64,000 bases of DNA from Lingula anatina (lineage: Eukaryota > Brachiopoda > Lingulata > Lingulida > Lingulidae): positions 87,153-151,152 of the forward strand of contig NW_019775700.1 in NCBI RefSeq assembly GCF_001039355.2, written 5' to 3'. Shown one piece after another: positions 24,601-37,800 of the stretch. The position numbers were made by a program, and so were the translations under genes. The notes beneath the pieces were generated by a model. The model had not been told where the DNA came from. It worked only from the letters and a program-made list of their open reading frames with translations, and made no database searches. Numbering within the stretch: the first letter of the stretch is position 1; each line of letters starts with the position of its first letter.

Positions 24601-27600
24601 GCTTTATGTTACGAGGTATACGTGGGTAATAGTGACAGCTCTCATTTGTGTTTCACCAGCCGGGCTCCAATTCCCCCTGCAGGATATATTCATGACAGGA
24701 CATAACGCACGTCATCCGCGCGTATCACCCATACTGTATCGATCATTGTAGATTGCGTTTAGAGAAAATGTAATTTTGATGAAACCCATCTTCAGATTAA
24801 GGCATTGGTTTTTATCATATATTGCTGCCAAATTACTGACTGTTAACCAAGACAATCACAAAACAGATGAAAACAGAGAAGGTGAAGTGAGCGTTCTGTA
24901 CAGACACATGAAGTGATAGGTGCACGTAATATATTTAGATAAAAAGCCCCGAGTGGTGGAATGTCATAGGTCTAATCTTCATTTAATGTAGATTTTTATG
25001 GGATTACAAATGGCAAGTGGTGTCTGTGTGGTATTATGTATTTATGATGAAGGGTTGAAAGGCTTGCGAAGGAACGCTGATAGTCTACTAGTACCGGTAT
25101 GTTATGAAATCTGGTTTTAATCTCGTTTTTTTATACTTTTCCCCCGATATTCAAAGAGCCTCCTAATTCTCAAATTCTTTCAAGCAAAGGATAGCTTAGA
25201 TGTATAAAACTCCTCCAATAAAACATGGAAAAACAGACGTAGTCAATACTTTATTGCTCAATAAAATTTTGATCCTTGTATGCGTAGAGCGTCTAAATAA
25301 ACCAACGGATTTTAATTTGATTAATTTTTCGACAGCTTCCATAACATTTGCATGGTACCAGTGACTGTATGTTGCCATTCCCCACGTTTTCAGACGGATC
25401 GGCAAGGCATTGAGTGGAAGGACATATGCAACAGTTCTGCAATATTCGAAATCGAGGATGAGGTACCCTGCATTTCTAACACCGTGTTTGGGGCATCGCA
25501 TGTTTGTTACAAAGATATTGGCATTTACCAGAAAAGACATTTTAGCCTCTCAAATGCTGTGGGTTTAATGGTTTTTTTCCGAAGTACATTTTGTCGACGA
25601 TTTCATTAATGTCTAACTCATTTTCCTTAAAAGACATCATCAAAAACGTTTGCTTTCACCCTCCCCATTTAGCTGATTGCACATTGTTCGCTATTCCTGC
25701 ACAACGCCCCTTTGCATGACATAGAAAGATGTACAGATATAAATTGGATGAGCACATAAAACCAAGGTCAAGGTCATCAAACTGTGATCAAAATTGATCA
25801 AAATGGCGGTAATCAAAATTCACGGACGGTGCAATGAAAAGCTGCTGTTATCTTCGTAACTACTCAATAATTTGTTTTAATGTCGACTGTTGAAAAGTAA
25901 AAGGCCAGAAACTCAGCCTTGTCAAATATATTTTGGTAGCAGAGTATTTAAAGTATGGAAAATTGATACAAAACTCCCAGTCGATTAATATAGGCTTTGA
26001 TTCCTTTTCTTCTAAAACCCGATTTCACTACGTGGTCTCGAACTGAAATGAAGTCCGCTTTTTAAAATTTTTTTAAAATGCTGCTTGTATACGTATTTAC
26101 CCTTTGAAAACAGGATCTTTTAAGAGACGGCCATTTTATCATTTTAATGAAGTCAGCTGGGCGTAGTAAACCATTGAGGAACAATAATCTGCTCAGGTAA
26201 AAGCGGATTTTGACATTAAATGTATACTAATTAATATTGATACAAAACTGTAAAACTAGATCTCAATGGAATCACTGGGAACTAGGTCTGAAGTTGCCTG
26301 ACAAGTGTGCGTCCACTATGCTGAACAGCCTCTTGGAATTGCCATTTTGTCGGTTCACGTGTCTTTTTCTTAATTCTCACACTTTCACCACTATAAATGC
26401 GCATTTAAATTTGTACTGTTAAAATGTACTGACACCATCTATAAAATTTACATTCAAACATTTCTTGCTTGCGCTAAGCTCCGGGGTAAGACATATATAC
26501 TCAATATTTTTAACTGACAGAGACCGGGTTTCCATATCCAATGAAAGCACAGTAAAATAGAGAAATAAACACACTGGGCCAGTGATTAACGTTGAATTAA
26601 AGCGAAACATGTCTAAATTTTGAGTGTATTGGCTAAAAACAACTGCCAAATACTGTATGTCCGATTGTCAAAACAGGTTATAACAGACCAAAATTACGAC
26701 AAAAATCTTCATATGTCAGGGTTCCCAAGAATCGCCTTTACTGATGAAGAAAAGGACCTTAACAAGACGAGAAGAGAATCAATGTAAAGAATGATGTACT
26801 CAGGTGTTGTTTTTTTTTTTTTTTTTTTTTTCATGTAGGAATTAAAGCTAACCTAGACTATATAGGAAAGGCGCCAAGACAAAAGAGAAGGCTGTTCAAA
26901 GACGCCGATATCAACTATAGCTGGAGCTAATCAAAGTACCTACAGAAACACTTAATTGATCGAAGCCAATTAAGACTTAGGAGTAGCAGTCATCCCATAG
27001 TAGTAGTCGCTGTCTCAGTCCAACTGGACCTTAATCAGTACAGTTTGATTATCAGCTTTAAGTTAATTTATTTTTTCACCAGCGGAAGGATATTGCTGCT
27101 GCTGGTGGTGGTGGTGGTGAAAGGGATGAAAAATCGGAGTCAAATGACTATGACAATTTCTCTGTAGCCAGGAAAGGGAAATCGCTTGACTTGGTCTCGT
27201 TTCTCTTGTTATTTTGGAGAGGGCCAAAGTAGAACATTCTCTTTCAAGCCGTCATTTTTTTTTATACACTTGACTTATTTGACACTTGAAATACCGGTAC
27301 ATGTACGAAGCGGAGAATTCTGGCAACCTGGAATGACTACCCACTCCCTGTAATATCATGGGTTTGTGATCTGCCGTCATAATCCCCTTAGCTTAATGTC
27401 AAACGTATGAGTTGCGAAGATCCTAAAACAGACAAACTAATTTATTGAATAAGTGTACATGCGTTGAATGGCCAAGGGAATTCGTATTATTTCATTTCGG
27501 CGCTATCTCAAAAACCAAATCAAGGATGATACAGTATTTATGGCACACTAAAAGAAAACAAATGCAAAATTTAGCATATTGGCAGTGTGAAGCGTGCATT

Positions 27601-30600
27601 TTCTTTATTTTACTTGAACAAGCTGTTTTACGTTAGGATATGTAGCGACTCAGGCGACACAAGAAGAATTTAAGAATTTTTATTCTCTTCCGCGCTATGA
27701 CCCTATCCCCCTTCATTCTCCTTATTACCATCACTATCACTGCCATCAATACGATCTAAGACGTCTCGTTATCACACCTGTCACTGTATTCCCTAATCTA
27801 TATCTCCTCTACATCACAGCGAGGTCAGTATCCAGAGATAAATTACGTGGGTAGATTACGTCACAAGATGCCACACAACCGTGCCAACCTCACGCGACGG
27901 ATCACACAGGGCAAAGTTTTCCGAAGCCTGATAAGGAAATTGCTATTTTGCCGCGTAGGAGAAATCTATCTTAATTACTTTGGGAGTTGATTTCATATTT
28001 TCATGATGAATGGTCTTGTTATCTGTAGGACAATGTACTTCTGGAGAAAGCGTATTAAGAAGCGAATGTATTTGATACCGTTCCGCCATCTGAGCGTCTC
28101 AGTCCTTTCACTATTAGTTACAATAATCTCTACATCTGGGAGACCAATGAACACAAACTTCTCAAGACGTACTGGTATATTAGTGGGGTGCTCCCCCCGC
28201 CCCTGCCAACAAAAATTCTGATATGACACGATGAGTGTACATGTTACATTTTCTGATGTATACTGCAATTTCACAAAGAGATGCACTTTGGTTAAAACCA
28301 CAAATACCAGACGTGCGTGATCAAAAAGTAATTCTGTTCAACATTTCAAAAAGTCACGGAAAATGTGTTAACGTCCTCTGGAAATATCTACGAGTGATTA
28401 TTTTGTCTTAAATGCCAGTGGTGAATCTTGTCTTTAATCAAGTTATGGACTGATTTTGTGTATGGTTTGAAGACCGCTCACTGCAGGAGTTCGCTTATTA
28501 ATCGAATTATTATGTCTTTAACTGTCCTTTTTAACGCAAAATGTCTACAACAGTGAACTGGACAGTGAGACATCAAAGACAATTAGCACCATAGCAAAAG
28601 ACTAATATAATTATCTTCATCTGGGGGGAGTCGAATTGGGGTTGTTTAGAGGTTAAACATGTATTAAGACGAACCTAATAGAACTGGACAACGGCAAGAT
28701 GCTTCTTTCTGGGCCTGATTCACATAATTTAAGTAAGGTTTGGTGTTTAACTCTTAGCCACCTAAGACATATCCGAAAAAATGCCGATCTAAAAGTCGCA
28801 TTGAGACCCTTTGCTGTATACCTAACCTTTCCTTATAATCTAGTCATAATTCCCCTCCAAATGGCTAAATGTTAAGGAAATCGTGCCGTAATTGTAGCCA
28901 GCAAGTAATAACGTGTACATGTATGTCTTGGGCAAAATGATTAGAATGGAATTGAAACTTGGCAGTGTAATAAAAGGTCGGCATTATATGCAGATAATTG
29001 TTCAGACCGCACTCAATCATCCTGAACACTTAGTGAGCTAGTCCCTCACACTGGCATCGCGCTGTCTTGAGAAGGTCATAGGTAATGGCCTTTTAATGTG
29101 TCCTCACTCTTGTCTTGGGCACACACCAAACGAAACAACGCTTTGCCAGACGTCTCTGATGATATTTCAAGTCCTGTCTTTTTTATGTGTCTAGATAGAT
29201 AAATATAGCCCAACAAATTTTTGTTTTGTTTTGGATAGCTGCAAGAATGTTGTTTGAAATACCGTTGCAATTCGTTCTATTTCTCTTGACATCTGGATAA
29301 TCTTGGTTCTAGTTCTAGCAAAAAATAAAAAAAAAAAAAAAAACTGCAACCTTTTTCTTCATAAATGAGAATTGTCAAACACAAGCCGAAAATCTTTTAT
29401 ACCGTTAGCTTAACGTAAACTAACGGTATGGAAGATCTTCGGCTTGTGTTTGATAATTTCCATTTATGATATAACTACCAACTACATGGTGATGCCCATA
29501 ATGACAGACAGTATACTGTGAACCACCCGCGATGTAAGATATTCATCTGTCGCCACGTCTTAACAATTACTGAAGAGATACATTGTAGCAACCCAGCTTT
29601 ATTTGAGTAATTACATTCAAATATTCTCCCAGAAAGGAAGTGGTACTCAAACAGCTGTGCAAGTAGCTAATACTTGCTTCCTGGTATGTGCAATTCGTGT
29701 ACATACGTGTAATCACCGCTGTTTTCGCCATATATTAACGAGCAACATAGCGCAGATATCTTAGAATCACCGCCAATGTTTCTCACATGAAAAACACTTC
29801 AACTCATGCCATAGACCAAGTTACATAAGCGAACACAAATGTTTGTAACAAAATCCCTTTCATCATGCCGCCGCCCCCTTTGTCAGGTGCGAAGATTGCC
29901 TTTTTATAGCCTCCTGATGCCACGCAATGTGCTGCGATAACCCTTACGCAGCGTTTCCCGACTGTTCATTCCAACAATGGTATCGCGCAGGTCAGGCGCG
30001 ATATCTCCCTAATGAACAGGAGGTTGAAACATGCAACATGGCCATTGAATCTAATGTTGTCGAGAAAAGTAAACATAGTGCCATTAATTGGCTTGGTTAT
30101 ATGTACTAGTACGTAGTCGGTGAATGACTTACNACTGCAACCTTTTTCTTCATAAATGAGAATTGTCAAACACAAGCCGAAAATCTTTTATACCGTTAGC
30201 TTAACGTAAACTAACGGTATGGAAGATCTTCGGCTTGTGTTTGATAATTTCCATTTATGATCCAACTACCAACTACATGGTGATGCCCATACTGACAGAC
30301 AGTATACTGTGAACCACCCGCGATGTAATATATTCATCTGTCGCCACGTCTTAACAATTACTGAAGAGATACATTGTAGCAACCCAGCTTTATTTGAGTA
30401 ATTACATTCAAATATTCTCCCGGAAAGGAAGTGGTACTCAAACAGCTGTGCAAGTAGCTAATACTTGCTTCCTGGTATGTGCAATTCTTGTACATACGTG
30501 TAATCACCGCTGTTTTCGCCATATATTAACGAGCAACATAGCGCAGATATCTTAGAATCACCGCCAATGTTTCTCACATGAAAAACACTTCAACTCATGC

Positions 30601-33600
30601 CATAGACCTAATTACATAAGCGAACACAAATGTTTGTAACAAAATCCCTTTCATCATGCCGCCGCCCCCTTTGTCAGGTGCGAAGATTGCCTCTTTATAA
30701 CCTCCTGATGCCACGCAATGTGCTGTGATAACCCTTACGCAGCGTTTCCCGACTGTTCATTCCAACAATGGTATCGCGCAGGTCAGGTGCGATATCTCCC
30801 TAATGAACAGGAGGTTGAAACATGCAACATGGCCATTGAATCTAATGTTGTCGAGAAAAGTAAACATAGTGCCATTAATTGGCTTGGTTATATGTACTAG
30901 TAAGAGTACGTAGTCGGTGAATGACTTACATATATGACTTACATACATGATATTACCAACATGTGCCAGCATTCAAATACACTGACAGACAAACTAGTAG
31001 ACTGGGAAACATACAGAAAGAGAGATGGACAGAGGGAAAGACGGTTGGATGAACGGAGGGAAGAATAAATACACAAAATAAATACAGACAAACAGACAGG
31101 AATAGAAAAAATTAAACAAACCTACATAAACGTACCTATTTTTACATTCTGCGTTGAGTGTGTAAAAGTAACTGTAAAACACATTGGTTACAACAAAATT
31201 TATGGGACCTTAATAAATAACGAACGCGCCCGACTAAATGCACTCCCACCCTTCTAAAAAAGAAACACACGTTTTATGCATGCCATAAAACCTGGTATGT
31301 AAATCACCCGGATCCCTTTAGAGCTACGTTTCTCAAGCGGTTTCTGTTTTTTCTCCTTGTTATTAATGTTTTGAGCAGACGGACCTTCAATTCCCTGGAT
31401 GGACACGATGTATACCTTAATTACATGTATGTATCCAGAGTGACATTGCGAAACCGTTCAAGTTGTTTGGGTACCTATCTACATGTATATTTCACTTGTA
31501 ATGCCATGCTTGATGAATGTCTCTTGAAGAAAACATTGGCCTAAATCCACGGAAATCGTGTAATGTGTTTTTTGCACAGAGAAAGGGACCATTCAGAATT
31601 GGGGACTAGCTAGTCCGAGGGTCAAATATGGCGACCAACTACAAGGCTTGCCGTCTAATCTGCTAATAGACACTGAATAGATATCCCGTGGGGAAGTATT
31701 CAAGTGGGTCGGCCATATTTGACCTGCGGACTAGCTAGTCTCTTTTTCTGAAAGGGGCCAAAGAAACAGATTCAGTACCAACCGTAAAGTACTACAAACC
31801 CCAGCAGTACATCCTTCCTTCCACTTTGCTACAACATGTGAAACTCTAAAGATCACAAGAAAATGGTGTGAATAAAAAGAGCAATACCTTTATGGCAGGT
31901 GAAATAAAACGACAAAGGTAAAATACTGGATAATGGACACATTGTATGACTGACTTTACCAAATGTCAACCCAAGAAAAAAAGAAGAAAACCACTCAGTA
32001 TTAGCGAGACACCAAAGCTACATTAAGTGCTTACTGTGATTGGTCTCAGTTGGAATCAATCCAAGAAGATCCTAAAGAAATGTTATTCAATGTTAAATGA
32101 CGCTGTAAGGAGAAGTTCAGAAGATGGATAAATACAGAAAGTGGATACACTTTAATAATGTCAAGTTAAAAGACTGTATTGATCTATAACTGGATCCCAC
32201 CAGCACCGTTTTATCTTACACCTTGTAAAGGCTTACTCCCGGAATCGGGTTTCTGATTGCTCCCCCCCCCTCCCCCACCTTCCCCCCCCCCATCCCCACT
32301 GTGTAAGCTATGGCTTAGAGGAGCACAATCGTCGGGTTGTCGGGCTGATTCAGTAAAAACAAAGAATCCTTTTAGTGACAAAGGAGATAAATAACAATCA
32401 AAACGTTTTCTTCCGGTAATCCAAAAGCAAAAATGAACCTGGCTTAGGTGAAACTCTCTGAAACTTGACGCATCGTTCTGTGAGCTTGCATTCGGTTGAA
32501 GACTTAGAAGTTTTGTATTTGGTCAAACTTGATGTCTGTGATAATGGTCAGAATAATACGGACAGGTCAGATCCAGTGCGGGGTCCCACATGGTTAGTGC
32601 AGGTAACGGTTGGTCAGACGTATATGGGGCCAGTACATGGGACCAGTGTCACCTTACAAAGTAAGGACAAACAGACTACCGGCCACTCCCAGTTGTCTAT
32701 AAATGACTTCACATTAAAATCAAACATCTTTAAAAACTTAAGGAGTTGACTCCGTTGTACGTCATTCTCGCTCTTGTTTTAACTGTTTATTTCATGTGTT
32801 GAGACTCGAGTCAGTCGCGGCTGTCACAAATATCACCTTTTCCCCTTGAAGGACATTCTCATTACGCAAAAGGAGCGGTGATAAATGAGTCCAACGACCT
32901 GTAATTCAATCAACAACAGTGACAACCAACGGAAATTGCGTGGACCGTTTCACAGACACAGAGGTAAGGGTATCATGACACGGGAACGACGGGTAACTTA
33001 CGTCACTGAGAGCGATTAAAAGACACTCCAAGAAGACTGCTACTCCGCGATGTGCGTACTTAATTCAGTTATGGTCCCTGCTCTCCTCTGATTACGTCAG
33101 GTCATTGGCCTCGTTCCCATAGACAACATCGATCTACGTGAATCGATCCAGATTTACAGGGACCCTCAGTTTTACTGAATGACACGTTTGGAACCTCCTG
33201 GCGTTGAGTAAAATACAGAAAAGGTGATGAATATACGAGTACGTTGGAAAAAAAGAGGGGGCGTGTCGTTCAGTTAAGCTGATTGCACTCAGCGAGAGTC
33301 TTCACAGAGTCGGATCGGATTACGTAGACCGATGGCATTTATGGGAATGGGGTCATTACCACAGATGGCACAATTCTTGTTATTAACCTAACACAGCTTA
33401 CGGTTGAACCCTGACTTCTTAGACGGATTAAGGAGTGATCTTAATACATGTAGATCTACGCATAGGAACGCGGATCGGTTAATTTCTTTGCGTTTAATGA
33501 CGCGTTAGATAGAGGTGTGTATGTTTAATTGGTAAATTGGAAGGGGAATTGAAATGAAAACCGTGTTTTTACAATTGTAATTTCCTGACTTGTTCTTGTT

Positions 33601-34777
33601 TTTTTCACGCTAAAAAGCTACATTACGTCATATTACATGTTCCTTGCACGAACTGAAAGGATGACTGAAATGATTAAAGATAATACTGTGTATTGTCAGC
33701 GCATTTTACATATTAATCGATTCTTTTTTTAAACCAAACATGCGTACATCTTACTGCATCATTCCCAGCTACAGATGCATGTGCATTTATATCAGTCTAG
33801 TTTTACCATTCTGTCTGTTATTTCGTGTAAAATGTATCCACGTGTAGTATTATTTCATGTAATGATTCAACGTTTTCAAATTTTGATGTGCAGCTGTCGG
33901 AAACCAGCAGCTTTGTCGAGCGTGACACTCGCAAAAAAAATTGATTTCTTACACGCGAAAATACAAACCATATTTATTTCATTAGGGACACAATTTTCTT
34001 TCTGTGAATCATCCTATTGAATCTCTGTGATGGAATAACAACCTTGTAAAGAAGATTAGACAATAAGAAATAAGATATCTTCACAACTTTATCTTCCTGT
34101 TAGTGAAAGCACAGTGCAATATTAGCAATGGTAACAGTTGTCTCAAATTGCATTAAGAGAGCGTTAAATCTATTTTCGGTATTCTGCTCCTTGTGCTTTT
34201 GTGAACATCTTATCAGAAAAGTAAATCACAGCGTTCCCGTTTAGATACCTTAAACCAGGTGCTTAACAGTCAGCTTTTAGCGCAGACCCTGTAGAACCCG
34301 TGGCGGAAATCTCGATTAGCAAAATGTTAGATTATTAAGATGACATCTACGACCTATAGTCGACCTGTTTGGCTTCCCCTCGGGTACCAATGACTGGGTT
34401 ATCTGGACCCCCCTCCCCCTCGCACGGGTTACCTTGCTTAAAGCCCACACATTAATTGTATTAAGATGCAATGATTTTGTGCCTTAACTGTTGCAATTGA
34501 ATTACCTGGCTAGCAAGGTCATATGTTCAGTATTCTTCCCTTATTCGTTGTTTTACAGAAGGAGGATGCTATTCCACCTGGAATCTGTCAATAACATTCA
34601 GCGCAACGGCTGTTAAAAAGTGATAAAAGTTACTGGTTTTGCTTCATAGCTCACTTGAACGGCTGACTGGAACCACCAGGCGTTCACAACGCAAATGAAT
34701 AATTTTATCCTTTTCCACTGTTCCCAATGGAAGAAAAACTTGGGAACAAATCAGGGTAGAGGGGCACCATCTTGTTA

Positions 34778-34812
<35 letters not shown>

Positions 34813-37800
34813 GCCTGTCTGTTCGTGTGTCTGCCTGCCTACTGCAGTCTATCTATTTGTTTCTCTGTTTTTCTTTCCTTTTTTCACTTTTTTTATCTAC
34901 CCTTTAACGGAACGTCGTTCTCAGGTACATTTATTAAGTGTTTATTTTTCTGGTAACATTTTCTGTCAGCACTCCGCCTGCGTTAAACTAGGGCCGTTGT
35001 TAATGCACATCAATTCAACAGGATTCCTACAGGAGCGCACGTGTTGTTGTTCACGCATAATTTGCCTTAATTGTCTTTTTGCGTTCGCGGTTATTTTCAT
35101 ATAACCTTAACATTTTGTAAGGGTATAATGTACTTTTAAACGGAGTAATTACTACTTTAGTCATGCGTAGGGGCTTACAAATTTCTTTAGAGTTTTTTTA
35201 TGATCAAGCATATGACCGTGCATCCAATTAGACTACCATGTGTCGTCTTTTTGTCGTTTTTCCAAAACTTTCAGACATAAATTGTGGTCTACATCAGTTC
35301 AAGAAAAATCGATATTATATCATTCAAAACAGATAAGTATTGGCCTCAAATATTATCCATGCCTCTCCAATAATAAAACAGACACAGCATTTCATTCAAT
35401 TGGACTAATACATATCTATCTTGTGTCGAAGGGGACAAAAAGTTTAAACCAGTTTACAGTCGAAAACTTTGACTTAGGCCCCACGGCGCCTATTTCGTCT
35501 ATTGCTACAGCCTGGGAGGTGATTCAATCCGACAGTTAACCCAATAACGAAGTGATCCGACCTCCAGGACTTACTTATCACATGGACAAAATTACGAATG
35601 TCCACATTTATCAGCAAGAATTTATGGGGTTTCCTTATCAAACATACCAAATGGATATAATCAAAAGTGTCCTCTCCTGACCCCATCACTCGGACTTCAG
35701 AACCCTTGATCGGACTGTTATCGATCCAACGCTGTTTTACTTGTGTGAAACAACTCACACTCAAGCACAAACAGAAACAGACCGATAGTTATGCATCGAT
35801 CAAGATCAATAGCGATACTGCAAAGTTTAAGACGGCTAAATTCTGATAGCCGACTACGTGTGCGTACGTAAAGTCCGCTTTGTGATATTGGAACGTGGTC
35901 AAAAAAAAAAAAAAAAAAAAAAAAAGCCCAAACTGCATGTTAATAGAATTCGGTTGACGAATTCGTATCACTGTGGAGAGTTAAACTCATTGCAGAGTAA
36001 CCACAATTACTTAACAGACGATAAAGACGATGAAAGTGGTCTATTGGAGTCTTTGAGAACCGCAACTGAGTAGGCTGGAATTCATAGCAGCTTTTTCTAA
36101 GAACAATTTTGGACGTATTTATTCTGGGGAACTTCATGTCTCACCAACAAGGCGAAATTCGCTTCCACAATATCTTGCGGAGACCGCAGTCTATGACCCC
36201 ATTCCCACAGATTTTAGATCGATCTATCCCTTTAGGGAGTCTCACTGGATTAATGTCAGCTTAGCCGGCTTAAATGTCGGTCCCGCCTACTAAAAGCTGT
36301 AAGGGGGTAATTAACTACCGTGCGCCCTCGGCCGACAGCAATTTAGCGTGAACCCCCAGGGAGTTAGGTCGATCTAGATGGATCGATCTAAATCTATGGG
36401 AATGCAGTCTATGTCAATACCTTGGTCCGCTGGGTGCCTTAACTTTCCTAGCGGCCATATTGAATCCCTTTGCACTTTAAGGCGACATTATGCGTATTGA
36501 GACGGTCTAAAGTACTACCGGTAGAATGGCCGTTTTCCAATACCCTGCTCGGGCTGTTCCACACTGGTGATGCTGAGAAAAGTAATAAGATTATTTATAT
36601 ATTATTTATTTTATTTATTTTATTTATTTTATTTATTTTTTATTTTTTTTTTGGGGACAGCCACATCTTGGCCGTTCACTACATGTTTGGCCGCTATTGA
36701 AGTACATAGTCTAAAATGGGTGTGACTTGGGAACCAACCGCGTTTGGGTCGCTTTCCTCTACCGGGTATTGCGTGGTATTCTTTTCTCGGTCACTTGAAA
36801 CGAGTAAGTTTTTGTTTTCAATCAAAGCAACCTCAAAGCAGAAGCAACCCTAAACTGTGTTAACTCTGCAAATCTGAGACCCTTCGCAATCGGATTATCG
36901 ATCCTTCGTTAACCTTTCTGTATCACCTCCCTGTTTGTGATAGAATGACTGAATAAATCGGTTTTGACCGTCAAGGGTCATTTTTGTATTATGGTAGGGG
37001 TATATTACTATCCTTTATATAGATATAAGTCTTATTGTGGTCTTGTGTGTATGTATATGTTTGTGTGTGTTTGTGGGCGTTTATTTGTATATATGCATGT
37101 ATTTGTGCGTGTGTTTTCTTGAATGAATGCGTGCGCGTGTGTAAAGAACGTTGTTGTGTGAAGAAGGGGAAGGGTTTTTTTTTTTTTTTTTTTTTTTTGG
37201 GGGGGGGTGTGTGATTCACCTCAATACCTTCAAACAGACAAAAGATCCAACAATTCACGTTATGCGGACATAGATTAAAAGTGATCGGTATAAGGCTTGG
37301 GCAGAGGAATGATCATCAGTTGATTGACACTGCGCTTTCTCTGTCACTTGTGCAGCTTCCGCTGGCTAAATAATAGGAAGTTAATGTCAGATTGAATGCA
37401 ACTTCGATGTCCACAGCTTTCCATTGCTTCTGTGCTTAACTGTCTTTTCTTTTTAACCCAGGGCGGTTCTTATGAATCATTAAAAGCATAAATATCACCT
37501 GATGCTAGGTAAACAGACCAACATCGCTTTCTGTGCAATTCTCACCAACATTACACTACCAAGATAAATAAAAAGACCAGGTGGAGCGTCATAAGGTACA
37601 GAATGGGTTCTAACGACCCGGGAAACGTACGCTGTCTACACATGTAGTTGATCTTTCGCGCAAAGCGGTGTTAAAAACCTTATTCCCAAGCAGCCGCTCC
37701 AATTTGCCGGACGCGTGCGCGCTCTTGCCCCTTTGATTTCTAAAATATTTTGACAACTGCGAAAAGAACTCGTTATATGACCTTGATTGACAGGACAGTA

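Noticed and set aside
29927-30900. Pair of identical-looking 60-codon frames (MCCDNPYAAFPDC...)
   Set aside because: They are the same non-coding segment seen twice because of the tandem duplication, so the repetition is not evidence of selection on a protein.
34695-35104. Cys/Val/Ser-rich frames
   Set aside because: Translation of the (CTGT)n microsatellite.
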